Shown one piece after another: positions 27,072 to 36,967 of a DNA stretch of 64,000 bases. The first letter of the stretch is position 1. Every line of letters begins with the position of its first letter. The notes beneath the pieces were generated by a model. The model saw only the letters and a program-made list of their open reading frames with translations, did no database searches and had not been told where the DNA came from. This stretch comes from an uncultured Methanomethylovorans sp. (lineage in GTDB: Archaea > Halobacteriota > Methanosarcinia > Methanosarcinales > Methanosarcinaceae), in assembly GCF_963678545.1 (NCBI RefSeq), contig NZ_OY782867.1, positions 302,969 to 366,968 on the forward strand, read 5' to 3'. Position numbers and translations under genes: made by a program.

Positions 27072-27162
27072 AATACAGGCGGACTAGCTGTAATAGCCTG
27101 CATTCCCCCCTTAAACCTTCTCCGCCTGTCGTTAAAATGCACGGGTTATTTGCATATAAATT
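27072..27162 (-). promoter_or_regulatory. TATA box and switch-like leader hairpins, copy 2
   Basis: Homologous to 19093-19180. TATA box ATTTATATG (minus) lies at about 27153-27162. The segment TCCGCCTGTATT can pair either with ACAGGCGGA (27129-27121 with 27083-27075, 9 bp perfect) or with AATGCAGGC (27104-27096 with 27080-27072, 9 bp with one G-U). Compared with copy 1 the second stem shows a compensatory change (G-C here, A-U there). The gene starts 20 bases after the hairpins. Confidence 0.55.
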
Positions 27163-27247
27163 TTTTGAATTATATGTGTTATTGTTTGTGGTAATAAAAA
27201 AGCAATGTATTAATGTCAGTTCACAATTATCGATTCTTTACTCATCT

Positions 27248-27538
27248 TCATTCTCTGCCATTCATATCATCGATCCCATTCATTACTTTATTAATATGAA
27301 CGAGTAGAGAAGCAACCAAATATGTCCAAGCGATGTAAACTATAACTGTCGCTAGGATGAATGGAACAGTATGTTTAAAAGCCAGGTATTCTCCATATTG
27401 GGCTGCACCATATGTTCGTGCAATATAAATGGTAGAAACAAATTTTATACATCCTGGAATTAAATATAAACCCATAACTAAAATGATGAAATAATATATT
27501 TTTTGCTTCGTAGGACTAATAAGTTTCTTTACATTCAT
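27248..27538 (-). CDS. Small two-helix membrane protein
   Basis: A 96-residue protein with two hydrophobic segments (IYYFIILVMGLYLIPG and FILATVIVYIAWTYLVASL) and a short polar tail. A palindromic TATA (CTTATATAAG) lies 20-30 bases before the ATG at 27538, so the transcript is probably leaderless; the upstream GTG would overlap that TATA. Function unknown. Confidence 0.5.
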   Translation of the reverse strand: MNVKKLISPTKQKIYYFIILVMGLYLIPGCIKFVSTIYIARTYGAAQYGEYLAFKHTVPFILATVIVYIAWTYLVASLLVHINKVMNGIDDMNGRE

Positions 27539-27644
27539 AATATATGTGTGGAAAAACACTTATATAAGTCTTTTTTAGTTCTGAGTATAACTCACTATAT
27601 TAACCCCCTAATTTTTACCACATGTGTTCCGATGCTAAAGTAAA

Positions 27645-28109
27645 TTATCCTAAGTCGAGGTTTTTTCCGCTCTCCTCATCGATTTGATCATTGCTTTCCG
27701 GAGGCTGTGCTGTGTTCAATTTTACATATTTCACACCCTTAAGTGACATCAGTTTCTCAGCTACTGATCTGATGTCCTGGCTGTCTCCATCCAAAACAAT
27801 AACTTCCAGACAGTTTTCTGGGTCCAGATGAGTTATTATCGAAGTTTTGATCACAGAAGAATATTCATGCTGGATCTCAGTAAGGGAGCCGGTTAATCCT
27901 CGTTTCATGTAGTCGTAGATCAATGTGATAGTGGCAACACGTCTACCCTGGACCTCAGTCATCCATTCATAATGTGTCATGTAACTTCTAATAGCATCCC
28001 TTATACCTTCAGAACGTGATGAATAACCTCGCTGGTCAATGATACTGTCAAATTTAGTAAGGAGGTTGTCAGGAAGTGAAACACCGATTCTCATTAATTC
28101 TTGTTCCAT
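27645..28109 (-). CDS. NikR-like ribbon-helix-helix regulator
   Basis: A 154-residue protein with the NikR architecture: an N-terminal ribbon-helix-helix ([29 protein letters not shown]) and a C-terminal ACT-like metal domain ([14 protein letters not shown]). Of the four nickel ligands of E. coli NikR, the equivalents of H76, H89 and C95 are present, but H87 is Ile (SIITHLD). It may bind another metal or nickel in altered geometry. ATG 28109 is taken as start because homology begins there. An inverted repeat just upstream could be its own operator. Confidence 0.78.
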   Translation of the reverse strand: MEQELMRIGVSLPDNLLTKFDSIIDQRGYSSRSEGIRDAIRSYMTHYEWMTEVQGRRVATITLIYDYMKRGLTGSLTEIQHEYSSVIKTSIITHLDPENCLEVIVLDGDSQDIRSVAEKLMSLKGVKYVKLNTAQPPESNDQIDEESGKNLDLG

Positions 28110-28131
28110 AATATCACTCAATAGTATTAGT

Positions 28132-28193
28132 AAAAAGTATAATGATATCAAATGTTAATAATACTTTTTGTGCATTACAATAATACTTTTTTA
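28132..28193 (-). promoter_or_regulatory. Candidate operator of the NikR-like gene
   Basis: A perfect 9-bp inverted repeat, AAAAAGTAT (28132-28140) and ATACTTTTT (28161-28169), lies 23-60 bases before the start. A third half-site AATACTTTTT follows at 28182. The arms and the trailing GTAT are compatible with ribbon-helix-helix binding, though the spacing is longer than the E. coli NikR site. Confidence 0.45.
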
Positions 28194-28799
28194 ATAACTA
28201 TTGGTATATTCGTTCAACTAATAAGAATCGGTTCTTGATCCTCATACTAATAAAAAACAAATGAAAATCAGTTGATAAATATTGATTACAAATAGGTGAT
28301 AGGACGGAATGAATCCCATATTTTCCATTCCGTCAGAGTATTGCTCAGTATTCACTGGCATTAATCACTAAGATGTATCTGTATATAAGTATATGCTTTA
28401 TGTGCTATTTTTATTAAAATTAGTATGTAATTATTTTACTACACAAGTAATTAGTATGTCAAATTCGAATTTTCAAATAGAATTCCCAATTCAAACCCTC
28501 TTTATTTTGGTATGATTAAATTATTAATTTATACTATTTGATGTTACTTTATCGACAGTTTTTAATACTATGCTGTAATATGTTAGATTAGCAACAGTCA
28601 ACCTGTGTGTACATGCACTTTAGAACTCGATTATTTTCTTGGGTTATCTTTGATTAATGGGTTGATCAGATACCCAGTGTACACGGGTTATGTAGGGGGT
28701 TTCATACCCCCTAAGCTCCTATATTCCTTTAGAAATCATCTGCTAGGATATATATAGTGCAAAAAAAGGCAAAAGGATACTGGAACTAACTGAGAGATG
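28194..28799. other. Long gap with two hairpins
   Basis: No gene seen. Two perfect palindromes stand out: GACGGAATG/CATTCCGTC (28303-28311, 28326-28334) and TAGGGGGT/ACCCCCTA (28693-28700, 28706-28713). The direct repeat ATTAGTATGT occurs at about 28418 and 28450. The second hairpin lies outside the neighbouring tnpB element. Confidence 0.35.
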
Positions 28800-30178
28800 G
28801 TCAACTACCCCATCCTGCCAGCCTTCGGTTGTTGAGGATGAGGCTTGAATGTCAATTATGCATTCGTCTGGGTGGCTGACACACACCCCTGAGATAACGA
28901 GATATACCCGAAATCCCTTGTTCTTCTTTCGATATTCATCGAAGCATTCAGATCTGCATTATTCTCATATCCGCATTTTTTACATATGAATTTCAACCGA
29001 TTCCTGTTGGTATTGGAAACATGATTACATCGGTTGCATTCCTGTGAAGTATGAGCAGGGTCCACAAAGTGGACTTTTATTCCTGCTTCTTTTGCTTTGT
29101 ATGCAATGAAATCCTGCAGTTGTCTATATGCCCAGCTACTTTGATGATAGCGTTTGTCTTTACGAACTTTCCTTACTTTGTTCTCACGAATACCTTTTAG
29201 GTCCTCTAACCCGATCAAAGAAACCTTGTTCTCAATGACGAATTTTACGATTTCTTTAGAAATCTTGTGGTTCACATCTCGCATAAGACGTTGTTTTTTA
29301 TCAGAAAGATGTTTGATCATTCTTCTTGCTGACAAAGTTCCCTTCGATTGTAACCTTCTTCGCATTGACTTGTATTGGTTTCTGATATCTTTGATATGAC
29401 CTCCTGCAAAGAACCTGCAGTTCTTTTCAGTGGTTGATGCAACAGCAAGGTAGTTAATTCCAAGATCAACACCCATATAATTGGATGTTTCCTCCAGTTC
29501 TTTTTCTGAAACTTCCTTTTCAATGGACAGATGGAAATAATGATTACTATCCTTATGTCTTACAACCTTGGATGCTGTGAATTTCCATGTTCCGTCGAAG
29601 TATTGCTGTGCATTATCATAACTTTGTATCTCGTATGGTTTCCTCCCATTATTAATGGTTGTAATAGCAACTAAATCCTGACTTATACTAAAATCTCTTT
29701 TGTAGGATAGTGTCATCGAATACGGACTGAATGTTATTTCCTTCCAGATTACTTTTCTTTCCTTGATCTGTTCTTTCAAGGTTTTGTAGCATCCTGATAC
29801 TTGTCTTGGGACGTTACAACTCATCTGGGATTTCAGTCCGATAACTTCACGGAGATATCCGTAAACGATATTCTGCAATTTATAAGAACCAATTGTTTTC
29901 CCGTTCTGAAAAACAACAGAAGAAGCATAGTTCATTCCATCCGAATACTTTTGCATGGTCTCTACCAGATCGTTATCTGGATTTACTATTTTTAGAATAA
30001 CAGTTTTGGTCAGGATCATGCAATAACCTTCTTTCAGATATTTCAGTATATTGTTTGCTTTTTTTGTAGAGAATCGTTAGTAATATAATGGTTTTTAGGT
30101 TATAAATACCTTAATGTTAGTTGGGGTGGCGCATTCCTCCCCCACCTGTCGCTACGCTCCGAGGAAGGGGACTCCTGC
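28800..30178 (-). mobile_element. IS200/IS605-type tnpB-only element (copy D)
   Basis: Its left end (30135-30178) has the same CCTCGGAGCGTAGCGA block as elements A and C, but its TnpB belongs to a different branch. The right end is near 28800 (GTCAACTACC) with a GC-rich stem before the gene end. No tnpA. Confidence 0.65.
28856..30019 (-). CDS. tnpB: TnpB nuclease with intact RuvC residues
   Basis: A 387-residue TnpB. RuvC-I Asp in GVDLGIN (near 183), RuvC-II Glu in IGLEDLKGI (near 273), RuvC-III Asp in NADLNASMN, and a CNRC...CKKC zinc ribbon are all present. It is closest in pattern to the TnpB at 55749 (both have the ED-L-GIR form) and differs from copies A/C. It lacks an adjacent transposase. 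Confidence 0.88.
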   Translation of the reverse strand: MILTKTVILKIVNPDNDLVETMQKYSDGMNYASSVVFQNGKTIGSYKLQNIVYGYLREVIGLKSQMSCNVPRQVSGCYKTLKEQIKERKVIWKEITFSPYSMTLSYKRDFSISQDLVAITTINNGRKPYEIQSYDNAQQYFDGTWKFTASKVVRHKDSNHYFHLSIEKEVSEKELEETSNYMGVDLGINYLAVASTTEKNCRFFAGGHIKDIRNQYKSMRRRLQSKGTLSARRMIKHLSDKKQRLMRDVNHKISKEIVKFVIENKVSLIGLEDLKGIRENKVRKVRKDKRYHQSSWAYRQLQDFIAYKAKEAGIKVHFVDPAHTSQECNRCNHVSNTNRNRLKFICKKCGYENNADLNASMNIERRTRDFGYISLSQGCVSATQTNA

Positions 30179-30279
30179 TCTAATAGTTGAAATCAAATTA
30201 ACAGCACATAACCGTAACAGTTTAGACATAATCTTACCTGTTTTATACCCCCACTCTTCATAGAACACCAAGAACAGGG

Positions 30280-30699
30280 TCACCTGTGAACCACATAACT
30301 ATCGACAACAAGGTCATGAAGAGCCTGCTTATTTTCGCTGAACAGGATGGGCAAAATACCAAGTGCAAAAAATCTGATGCCGATATATTTTAAAATGAAC
30401 CTTATGCAGGCTTTTCCGAATGAGATTCTTTGCCCTGAGCGGTCTATCACTATGATACCCATTAATTGCTTGCCTAATGTTGCTTGCTCAGCTGAACTTT
30501 CAAAATAGGGGTAGTATAGCATGGCAAGTACAGCAAGCATTAGGAGAATAACTATGCCCACGTTTTCGTTCTCAATTAAAAAAGGAGACAATAAAGCAAA
30601 CAACATTGCGAATAAGAAAAATACTATTCCAATCACAGTATCATCTATCAGGGATGCAAAAAAACGTCTCCAGAAACCTGCATATTTTATTTCCTCCAT
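30280..30699 (-). CDS. RDD-family membrane protein
   Basis: A 139-residue membrane protein with the RDD signature: YAGFWRRFFASLIDD at the N-terminus, three to four hydrophobic segments, and LGKQLMGIIVIDRSG in the middle. RDD proteins are poorly characterised; some act in ion transport. ATG 30699 is preferred to a GTG two codons earlier. It lies downstream of the cobN operon on the same strand, 125 bases away. Confidence 0.75.
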   Translation of the reverse strand: MEEIKYAGFWRRFFASLIDDTVIGIVFFLFAMLFALLSPFLIENENVGIVILLMLAVLAMLYYPYFESSAEQATLGKQLMGIIVIDRSGQRISFGKACIRFILKYIGIRFFALGILPILFSENKQALHDLVVDSYVVHR

Positions 30700-30823
30700 T
30701 CTCACACCACCATTTGTATATTCCTCAAGTTACAGTTAATTATTTCATTTTATTGAAAGACAACGACACATGATTTTAACCACCTTCTACCTTCCTGTAT
30801 TGCATGCGAAAAATCTAAACAGA

Positions 30824-31549
30824 TCATACAGTAGCCTTCCTGAATACATGCATACTCACTGCAAGTATAATGGCAGCACCAACCACCAGTCCCACGAAAG
30901 TATTGACAGGGAAAATTCCTGCCTGCAGTGCACGAACACCATCTATGGCATAGCTTACCGGATTGAATCTGGCAATTGCAGCAAGCCATGATGGCATCTG
31001 GTCATATGGCATCAGAGCACTGCTTGTGAAGAACAGCGGCATAGATACCATTGAGTTAAATGCTGCATAGGAATCATGGTCTTCAAGGACAAGGGCAACA
31101 GTTGTCATTGCTGATGAAAGCAGAACTCCAAAGATCATGAGAATCAGGTATGTCTGGATTAGAAGCAGCGGATCAAGGAAATGTGCTCCAAGGATCACGG
31201 CAATGATCAGAATAACCGTTGACTGAAGCAATCCTCTTAGGGTTATAAAAAAGATCTTTCCAAATAAAATGGTCTCACGCGGGGCAGGCATAGCAAGGAA
31301 CTTGGGCAGAAAACCCAGCACCTTGTCGAACATCAGAAGAGCTCCTCCCTGCAGGGAAGCACCAAGCATGGTGAGCACAAGGATACCTGGCGTTATAAAA
31401 TCAAGGTAATTGTCCGTAAAACGTATAGGAAGGGCAAGCCCGACAAATATAAGCCATGCTGCTGGCATCACAAGGGAAGAGATCACATTGATCCTGCCGC
31501 GTATCCATCGTCTGAAATCACGTTCGAGATAATAAAGTGTCTGGATCAT
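30824..31549 (-). CDS. ABC-2 type exporter permease (DrrB-like)
   Basis: A 241-residue integral membrane protein with six hydrophobic segments and the ABC-2 pattern (GGALLMFDKVLGFLPKFLAM, RETILFGKI, FFTSSALMPYDQMP). Its start overlaps the stop of the ATPase gene by 4 bases (ATGA). It is the last gene of the cobN operon. An exporter next to a chelatase is unusual; the substrate cannot be inferred. Confidence 0.85.
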   Translation of the reverse strand: MIQTLYYLERDFRRWIRGRINVISSLVMPAAWLIFVGLALPIRFTDNYLDFITPGILVLTMLGASLQGGALLMFDKVLGFLPKFLAMPAPRETILFGKIFFITLRGLLQSTVILIIAVILGAHFLDPLLLIQTYLILMIFGVLLSSAMTTVALVLEDHDSYAAFNSMVSMPLFFTSSALMPYDQMPSWLAAIARFNPVSYAIDGVRALQAGIFPVNTFVGLVVGAAIILAVSMHVFRKATV

Positions 31550-32502
31550 CCTCTCCTCCTGAGCATTGTCCTGAACCTCTGGTAGTCAAATGCTCCGGTA
31601 TCTTCCTGTTCTGCAACCAGGGAAAGAAAAACATCATCCAGGGTTGGTTGCCTTATTGAAAAAGACTTTACTTTCATTCCGGCATCGGCAAGCTCACGCG
31701 TAAGAGCAAAGCCCGTTTCTCCTCCCGGAGTGGTTTCAAATTTGAGCTCATCTTCCTGTTGTCCAATGAACTTTACTCCTTCAATAACAGTGCCCCTGTA
31801 TTCTCCATCTGCTCTGATGGCAATGATATCATTGCAGCAATGAGATTTCAGTGCTTCCGGCGAATCATTCGCGACCACAACACCGTGATCGATAATTCCT
31901 ACCCTGTCACAGGCATAATCAGCCTCGTCCATGTAATGTGTTGTCACAAATACTGTCATTCCGTTATCCTTCAGATCGATGATGTGTTCCCAGATCTTTT
32001 TCCGACCTGCGACATCAAGCCCTATTGTCGGCTCGTCCAGAAAGAGAACTTCAGGATCATGAACAAGAGCCTGTGCAAGTTCAAGTCTTCTGCGCATACC
32101 GCCTGAATAAGTCCTTGCAAGATCATCGGCCCGGTCACCGAGCTCCATCTTTGCAAGAGCCTCATCAGCTATATCCCGTGGTCTTTTTACACCGTAGAGC
32201 TTTGCAAAAAAGATAACATTTTCCCGGCCTGTCAGCTTCGGGTCAACAGCCATGTCCTGAGGAACATAACTTATCCTGTCCCTCACCATCCGCGGTTCTT
32301 TGGTAATTGAATGACCGCAGATGGATGCATCGCCTGAAGTAGGAGAAAGGATAGTTGTCAGCATCTTAACCGTTGTTGTCTTCCCTGAACCATTCGGTCC
32401 GAGCAGACCGAAGATCTCGCGGTCAATGGAAAGATCCATTTCATTAACAGCTTTCAGATCGCCAAAACTTTTAGTCAGCCCGGTTATTTCAATAGCACTC
32501 AT
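31546..32502 (-). CDS. ABC-2 type exporter ATPase (DrrA-like)
   Basis: A 318-residue ABC ATPase: Walker A GPNGSGKTT near residue 35, Q-loop YVPQD, signature YSGGM, Walker B VLFLDEPTIGLD, switch His in TTHYMDEAD. The ~100-residue C-terminal domain is typical of DrrA-type drug/lipid exporters. It follows cobN by 18 bases. Confidence 0.9.
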   Translation of the reverse strand: MSAIEITGLTKSFGDLKAVNEMDLSIDREIFGLLGPNGSGKTTTVKMLTTILSPTSGDASICGHSITKEPRMVRDRISYVPQDMAVDPKLTGRENVIFFAKLYGVKRPRDIADEALAKMELGDRADDLARTYSGGMRRRLELAQALVHDPEVLFLDEPTIGLDVAGRKKIWEHIIDLKDNGMTVFVTTHYMDEADYACDRVGIIDHGVVVANDSPEALKSHCCNDIIAIRADGEYRGTVIEGVKFIGQQEDELKFETTPGGETGFALTRELADAGMKVKSFSIRQPTLDDVFLSLVAEQEDTGAFDYQRFRTMLRRRG

Positions 32503-32520
32503 AATGATATCTGTGTCCTT

Positions 32521-35500
32521 TCAATTTTTATTTTTCTTTTCACGCACTTCACTGACGGTCATTATGTCAATACTTCCGCCCTGAACCGGCCCATCAGTCC
32601 CATCTAATCTGTCCTCAAGCCATCCTTCCGCTTCCAGATATGCTTCTCTTAGTCCTTCTGCAACTTCTGGGTCCGGGTTCCACAAACCGCGGCTTTGTGC
32701 TTCAAGAAGTCTTCTTCCGATCTCCTCAAATGCAAATGGATTCTCTTTTTCAAAGAAATCCCGGTTCTCCTGATTTAGGACGAAAGTCTTGGTGATCTCA
32801 TCGAATATCCTGTCATCGACTTCACCTGTAGAAGCTTCCCATCCATAGACGGTACCTACCCGTTTTGCAATATCTCCTGCTCCTTTGTATCCATGGCGTT
32901 TCATTCCTTCTATCCAGGCAGGATTTAGGAGCTTTGTTGTCACAACCCTGCGCAATTCTGCAGCCAGGGTGCGCACTTCTACCTTTGAAGGAGTGCGGGT
33001 ATCACCATAGTAGGCCTCCCACTTTTTTACCGGAAAGGGTGCGGGCTGCTGCGGTCATTCCTCCATGAGTGCCGAAATAGCAGCAGCAACCGCAGAGATC
33101 ATATTCATCAGTGGCAGTTTTGTTGAAGGTCATATCAACATGAGAAAGCAGACCTGAAAAACCAGCCCGGTTCTCTGTTCCTGCATCCCCATCACCGTAG
33201 GAATAACTGTTCCATTCAAGGAAGATATCAGCAAGGTCCTTTTCTTCCTTCCATGCAGATGCATAGACTGCAAGATTAACTCCATTCCCATAGGTTCCGG
33301 GGCGGCATGAGAATATACGCCTTGCAGTCCCTGTCTCTCTGGTATGCATGCGTATTGGATTCATCTCATCGGATTCTTCAAGGGCAGAGACAGCAGCTAT
33401 AGCCCGGTCAAGCATTTCTATGGCACAGAAGAAACTGTCACGGAGTATTCCACTTACCCTTACAGTGACATCAACCCTCGGTCTTCCCAATTCCTCTATC
33501 GGAATAACTCTGAAAGAAGATAATTTTCCTCCTTTCCAGATAGGTTCAACACCTATGAGCATGAGCATCTGGGCGAATTGCTCTCCATCCTGCCCACATA
33601 AGGTCTGAGGCCATCCAGTACATTGCTACAGATTCTGGATACTTTCCATGCTCTTTTAGATACGTGTCCAGCAGAACATCGGCAAGTCGGCAGCCGACCA
33701 TCCATGCGGCCTTTGTGGGAACAGTTGCTGGGTCAAGGGAATAGAAGTTTCTTCCGGTGGGTAGAATATCCGGTCGTCCGCGAGTGATAAGTCCTGAAGG
33801 GCCGGGTTCAATGAACCCTCCGGAAAAACCGTGAAGAAGACTTTCCATTTCTTTTGAATCCTCTATTCCGCAATTGAGTGCAAGTACAAGAGATGAGACT
33901 TCTTTTAAAGGTTCTACTGTTCCTGGTAAGGGAGGACGTCCGCATGCCTTAAAGACTGCTTCATCCCAGCTATACCCGGCAAGTATCTCACGTACGAAAA
34001 CAATCTCTGCCTGTTCGCGCTCCCTCAGGGATATCGTCGTTTCATCATGGTATGCATCCTTGCCAAAGAGAGCATCACTGATCGCATTGTCAAATCTTGC
34101 TGCACTGTGGATGAAAAGCAGGCGGTCATCACCTGCCGGCTGTTCGCCAAATATGTGCATGCCGTTAGGTATCCTGGAACTTTCTATCCGTGTCAGTGCT
34201 CTGTGCACTGATTCTGCGAACTGGGGGAATGCTATCTTTTTGTCTTTAAGGTCTGCAAGATCCGTATCATCTGCTATCCCCGCATCCTGTATAGAATCTA
34301 TGATAATGTGTTCCAGCTTGTGGGTGCGTGCAGGATCGCTATCCTTTGCACGTGCGTATTCTTCCAGCAGATTATCGAGTTCCTTCAGATCACCATAAAG
34401 CCCGGATGCCTGCATCACAGTCTGCATATGATCCACAAGAGTTGCAGCAGCTCTTCTTTTTGCTACTGTTCCTTCGGGCGGGTTATCAGAGTTATATATG
34501 TATAGATGCGGGATAGTCCCTATAGCAATGTCAGGGTAGCAACGGTCAGAAGGTGCTGCAGATTTTCCGGGCAGGAACTCCAGTGTGCCATGGGTTCCCA
34601 CATGAACTATGACATCCGCACCGAATACCCTTTCCAGCCAGCGGTATGTTGCAATATACTGGTGAGTTGGAGGGATCTGCGGATCGTGCAGGATCTTACA
34701 TGCCTGTCCGTCACAACGTGATCCGGCACAGCCGCGTTTGGGCTGCACACAGACCAGAGCATTTCCATATGTTACACCCGTGACAACTATCCTGCCTTCA
34801 TGCACCATGGCAGCAGGCACACCGTCCATCTCCTCTCCGGGTGGTCTTCCCCATGTGCTTTCCATAGCGGACTGTACTGATGTGTCAAGTTCCCGGAACC
34901 ATTCACAGTACTCGTTTTCGCTTATTTGAGCAAGAGCACCGCCCGATCTTACTATGGACCCAACAGAGGTCCATCTGAAATCGCTTATTGCACGCTTTTC
35001 CATTATCCTGTCAATGAGTTCCTTGCCATTGGCAGGAGGTTCAATGGAGTATCCTTCGTTCTTCATTGCGTTCAGGACACGTGCAGTGCTTTCCAGAGTA
35101 TCCAAGTGAGCACCGGCTCCGACTGTCGCTTCCACCGAGGAGCATGGCTTGTTATGCAGGATAAATGCCACTTTTCTTTCAGAGGGTTTCTTTGACCTGA
35201 GGCGCAGCCATGCCTGAGTACGTCTGGCAATGCGCTCAATCCTTTCCTCTATTGGCTCATGAACTCCGATCTCTCCGGCATTTGTCTCTTCGCTTCCCAC
35301 AGGCAGCATTTCTGTCATACCCTGCATCTCAGGCAGGGCAATGCTCCAGCCGATCTCCACGGACGACGGTCCTAATGGAGAGTCTAGCCATTGCTGTTTG
35401 CTTCTGTGGTAAAGGAGCAGCGGATGCATGATGGGTGCATCGAGGTCGCTGAATTTGTCACTCTCCGGAGTTTTAAATATTGGCTGCAGGTTAAGGACCA

Positions 35501-36185
35501 CTCCCGCCTCTCCTGCTAACCATTCTTTTGTGACTTGCAATCCCGGCCTGGCACCCAGTTCAGTATCGCCATGCGACAGACAGAATATAGCAGTGGCATC
35601 AGCAAATTCCTCTATACGCCGGATGAGGGCATCAACTACTTTAAGGTCGCCGTTTGCCCAGTAGGTACGGGAGAATACTATCCCTACTAGATCGCTATGC
35701 TTGCGGGGATGACATGTCCGATAGGACGCGAGGTCAGTAAAAGGTCCCTGATGTTCCGGATGATATATTCCTTCCCACGGAAGAAGTACAGGTGGTTCAG
35801 GATCTTCATTCTTTTTCTCAGAGATAGATATGAGATAGCGGACCATCCGTCTGAAATTCTCTTTTCCACCATTGGTCATGTAGGATGAAACGATTGCCAC
35901 GGTCCTCGTAGGAACCGTTGAGAGTGTCCAGAAATCCTGGTTGTATCCAAAAGATATCAGCGGAATGTCGTTCCTAAGCTGAGGAATGATCTCATCCCAT
36001 ACTGCGTCCATAGAAGGGTGCAGGAGGAGGATATCTGCATCTTGTTGTGCTGCAAAGAACTTTGCCTGTACTTCGGGATCCTTTATTTCATGAGTGGCGG
36101 TGAGAGAGAGTTCGACTCCTTCCATCTCAGCAGCTTCTGCCAGAAGCGGACAGTCAGATCCCCACACGGCTGCTGTTATCTTCAT
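32521..36185 (-). pseudogene. cobN: cobN, cobaltochelatase large subunit, two frameshifts
   Basis: CobN/BchH-type large subunit that binds the corrin ring while ChlI/ChlD drive cobalt insertion. The sequence adds up to about 1220 residues, full family length, but in three frames. One extra base near 33590 shifts MYWMASDLMWA before DGEQFAQMLMLIGVEP; another in a run of three C at 33018-33020 shifts GKKV before EAYYGDTR. Everything around both points is well conserved. The ATG at 36185 overlaps the BtuD stop (ATGA) and has GAGGGGGT upstream. Either the gene is recently disabled or these are sequencing errors; both changes add one base next to a short run, which suits either. Confidence 0.88.
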
Positions 36186-36967
36186 GCTGTGACCCCCTCG
36201 GTTGGCCATAAAGGTGTGACTATAAGTCCTGCTTCGGGATCTCTGAATATCTTTGTTTCCACTCCATACACTTCTCTGATACGTTCTTTTGTAACCAGCT
36301 CGTCCGGAGTTCCGAATGCTATCGCGTGTCCATTCTTTAACATCATCAGCTTATCTGCATAGCGTGCAGCGGTGTTAAGGTCGTGGATAGCCATTATGAC
36401 AGTGATCTCTTTTTCCCTGGAAAGTTTATGTATTATGGAAATCGCTTCAAGCTGATGGCGGATATCCAGGCTGTTAGTGGGCTCATCCAGAAGAAGCACT
36501 TGTGGATCCTGTGCGATAGCACGCGCTATTAGTACCCTCTGTTGCTGACCTCCGGAAAGTTCATTATATTCTCTGTCTGCAAGGTCTTTTATTCCAAGAA
36601 GCCGGATAGCTTCTTCTATCTTTGAAAGGTCTTCTTCATCTGCCCGCCATCCCATGTGAGGGGTTCTGCCCATCATCACAACATCAAAGACTGTTGCTGA
36701 GGTTATCTTTGCTCCAGTCTGCGGTACGTATCCGATCATTTTTGCGATTTCTGTCCTGCGCATATCACGAATGTTATTCCCGTCTATGAATACCGATCCC
36801 TCGGGGTGAAGTATACGGTCAATACATCTGATAAGGGTGGTTTTTCCTGAACCATTGGGTCCAACAAGGCAGAGAACGGTACCATTTTCGATCTGGAATG
36901 TCACGTCCTTTAGAACCGGATCTTTCCGGTATGAAAATCTGAGAGAATCAACGTTTACTTTTACCAA
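36182..36967 (-). CDS. ABC importer ATPase, BtuD/FecE type
   Basis: A 261-residue ATPase for corrinoid or metal-chelate import: Walker A GPNGSGKTT, YVPQTGA, signature LSGGQQQR, Walker B VLLLDEPTNSLD, switch His in AIHDLNTAARY. It overlaps the permease gene (7 bases) and cobN (4 bases). The cobamide context favours cobalamin/cobinamide as substrate; iron-siderophore transport cannot be excluded. Confidence 0.88.
   Translation of the reverse strand: MVKVNVDSLRFSYRKDPVLKDVTFQIENGTVLCLVGPNGSGKTTLIRCIDRILHPEGSVFIDGNNIRDMRRTEIAKMIGYVPQTGAKITSATVFDVVMMGRTPHMGWRADEEDLSKIEEAIRLLGIKDLADREYNELSGGQQQRVLIARAIAQDPQVLLLDEPTNSLDIRHQLEAISIIHKLSREKEITVIMAIHDLNTAARYADKLMMLKNGHAIAFGTPDELVTKERIREVYGVETKIFRDPEAGLIVTPLWPTEGVTA

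Noticed and set aside
33018..33593. Programmed frameshifting in cobN
   Set aside because: Both sites would need a +1 shift in the middle of a conserved domain and lack a slippery run or stop-codon arrangement; mutation or sequencing error is simpler.
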